NCBI GenBank assembly: GCA_937873435.1
Contig: CALMWM010000236.1
Coordinates: 1 to 6,658 of the forward strand
DNA length: 6,658 nt
Source: an uncultured Gallionellaceae bacterium
GTDB taxonomy: Bacteria > Pseudomonadota > Gammaproteobacteria > Burkholderiales > Sulfuricellaceae
Direction: 5' to 3'
A program made the translations under genes and the position numbers. The notes beneath the pieces were generated by a model. The model saw only the letters and a program-made list of their open reading frames with translations. It was not told where the DNA came from and searched no databases. Of the stretch, positions 5,994 to 6,658 are shown in pieces; the first letter of the stretch is position 1, and every line of letters starts with the position of its first letter.

Positions 5994-6320
5994 TTACAAC
6001 CACTTCCAGAAACTGTTAGTGTTGATACGTGAACAGGCCTTATCAAACACAGGCTCCAATTCTTTGGGAACCGGCACCATGCCATTCACTTCCTCAAGCG
6101 TGTTGCGGGAGCAGTCAAAAGTAAGAGTGTCTTTTCGTACGAAACCGGCGTTCAAGCGTCTTTTGCTAATTGTGGCGAGGTCGCCATTCCGGGAGGCAGA
6201 ATCCAGGTCTACGTACTGCCCGTCCAATCCTTCAATAGCCTTCCAACTTTCTGCATTGGCCAACAGGGGGAGCCCGGACAAAACAACAACGAACATGGCA
6301 AATTTAACGATAGCCTTCAT
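5994..6320 (-). CDS. Small exported protein of unknown function, one cysteine pair
   Basis: A 108-residue protein with a clear Sec signal peptide: K2/K6, hydrophobic AMFVVVLSGLPLL, cleavage after ANA at 23. The mature protein of about 85 residues starts ESWKAIEGLDGQYVDLDSASRNGD. It has exactly two cysteines, C70 (TFDCSRN) and C96 (KACSRI), well placed for a disulfide after export. The opening pattern of W, then YVDLDS, then NGD, with a later FDC, loosely recalls small periplasmic proteins of the surface-adhesin-E type. That is a weak resemblance from memory, so no function is assigned. The ATG at 6320 has GGAAG 6 nt upstream and is preferred over the adjoining in-frame GTG at 6323. The gene is transcribed alone, downstream of the tRNA terminator on the same strand. 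I found no convincing promoter in the 117 bp before it. Confidence 0.8.
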   Translation of the reverse strand: MKAIVKFAMFVVVLSGLPLLANAESWKAIEGLDGQYVDLDSASRNGDLATISKRRLNAGFVRKDTLTFDCSRNTLEEVNGMVPVPKELEPVFDKACSRINTNSFWKWL

Positions 6321-6437
6321 CACACGCTTCCTTCCAAGGTTAAAAATATAACTAGCGGCAATACGCCGTTTTCTTCGCCGCCACCAAGATTAGTATTGAG
6401 CAAATTCGCTTACTGAATTCTTACACAGAAGCCTGAA

Positions 6438-6474
6438 AGCAAAAAGCCCAACCTTGTGGGCTGGGCTTTTTGCT
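6438..6474 (-). terminator. Strong intrinsic terminator of the tRNA-Lys transcript
   Basis: The arms AGCAAAAAGCCCA (6438-6450) and TGGGCTTTTTGCT (6462-6474) are perfectly complementary over 13 bp around an 11-nt loop. A shorter GCCCA/TGGGC pairing is also possible. The A- and T-rich outer parts make it work in either direction. It starts 8 nt past the tRNA 3' end on the minus strand and also separates the tRNA from the small exported protein gene. Confidence 0.88.
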
Positions 6475-6482
6475 GTTTTACT

Positions 6483-6558
6483 TGGTAGGCCGTGCCAGAT
6501 TCGAACTGGCGACCAACGGATTAAAAGTCCGCTGCTCTACCGGCTGAGCTAACGACCC
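6483..6558 (-). tRNA. tRNA-Lys, anticodon UUU
   Basis: This 76-nt cloverleaf reads, on the minus strand: acceptor GGGTCGT, TA, D stem GCTC/GAGC, anticodon stem GCGGA/TCCGT around CTTTTAA (anticodon TTT), variable TGGTC, T stem GCCAG/CTGGC around TTCGAAT, acceptor ACGGCCT, discriminator A, and an encoded CCA. Sequence and anticodon match bacterial lysine tRNA. Two acceptor pairs are wobbles: G1-U72 and U4-G69. It decodes AAA and AAG when its wobble uridine is modified (family knowledge). A promoter and a terminator flank it closely, so it is probably a single-gene transcript. Confidence 0.97.
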
Positions 6559-6579
6559 ACATTCCAAAAGGAAGCGCGC

Positions 6580-6607
6580 ATTATACGGACTGGAGAGATT
6601 CTGTCAA
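6580..6607 (-). promoter_or_regulatory. Near-consensus sigma-70 promoter of tRNA-Lys
   Basis: On the minus strand a perfect TTGACA (6607-6602), a 16-nt spacer and a perfect TATAAT (6585-6580) are followed by the discriminator GCGCGC (6579-6574). The expected start lies about 15 nt before the mature tRNA. A G+C-rich discriminator on a stable-RNA promoter is the known hallmark of growth-rate and (p)ppGpp control. Confidence 0.9.
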
Positions 6608-6658
6608 CGCGAACTCACACTTTTCCGGCAATTCGACTATTAAGAATAACGTGTAACG

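Noticed and set aside
5970..6005. CCACT...AGTGG...CCACT motifs able to form two alternative hairpins around the small protein's stop codon
   Set aside because: The stems are only 5-6 bp and no T-run follows on either strand, so neither a terminator nor a switch is supported.
6355..6375. Short hairpin (CGGC/GCCG) followed by a T-rich run on the plus strand
   Set aside because: The stem is too short and no plus-strand transcript is expected to end there.
6483..6658. tRNA-Lys as an integration site for a mobile element
   Set aside because: No integrase, direct repeat of the tRNA 3' end or other mobile signature is visible in the window.

Overview
The window reads as ordinary chromosomal DNA from a Gram-negative proteobacterium. 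A betaproteobacterium of the Nitrosomonadales/Rhodocyclales kind is the best guess. That guess is an inference from the PilS/PilR pair, several Sec-type signal peptides, a DsrC-family protein and the G+C-rich coding style; no rRNA or other firm marker is present. Six protein genes and one tRNA gene are supported, plus one small exported protein of unknown function.

Layout. Positions 1-1318 (+) hold the C-terminal half of a glycogen/starch/maltodextrin phosphorylase, cut by the left edge. It converges on and overlaps by 50 bp the 3' end of pilR (1269-2603, -), a sigma-54 response regulator. Four bases upstream is pilS (2608-4221, -), a membrane-bound sensor kinase. PilS and PilR are the two-component system that drives type IV pilin transcription, but no pilus structural gene lies in the window. 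The 164-bp gap behind pilS contains a good minus-strand promoter and, just before the pilS start codon, an intrinsic-terminator-like hairpin. Next come two minus-strand genes 1 bp apart: a DsrC/TusE-family gene (4930-5295) followed by an exported methionine sulfoxide reductase B (4386-4928).

Diverging from dsrC is a periplasmic small blue-copper protein (5461-5802, +). After a 191-bp gap follows a small exported protein (5994-6320, -) whose function I do not recognise. The right end has a tRNA-Lys(UUU) gene (6483-6558, -) with a near-ideal sigma-70 promoter and a strong terminator. The stretch from about 5300 to 6440 looks more A+T rich than the rest.

How the genes relate. pilS-pilR is a translationally tight operon. 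dsrC-msrB is a second small operon with a sulfur/redox theme, and the divergent copper protein may share a periplasmic oxidative or metal-stress setting (inference). I do not see a complete new multi-gene system. The points most worth checking are a DsrC homologue that has lost both C-terminal arm cysteines yet is coupled to a one-cysteine exported MsrB, and the possible attenuator in the pilS leader.
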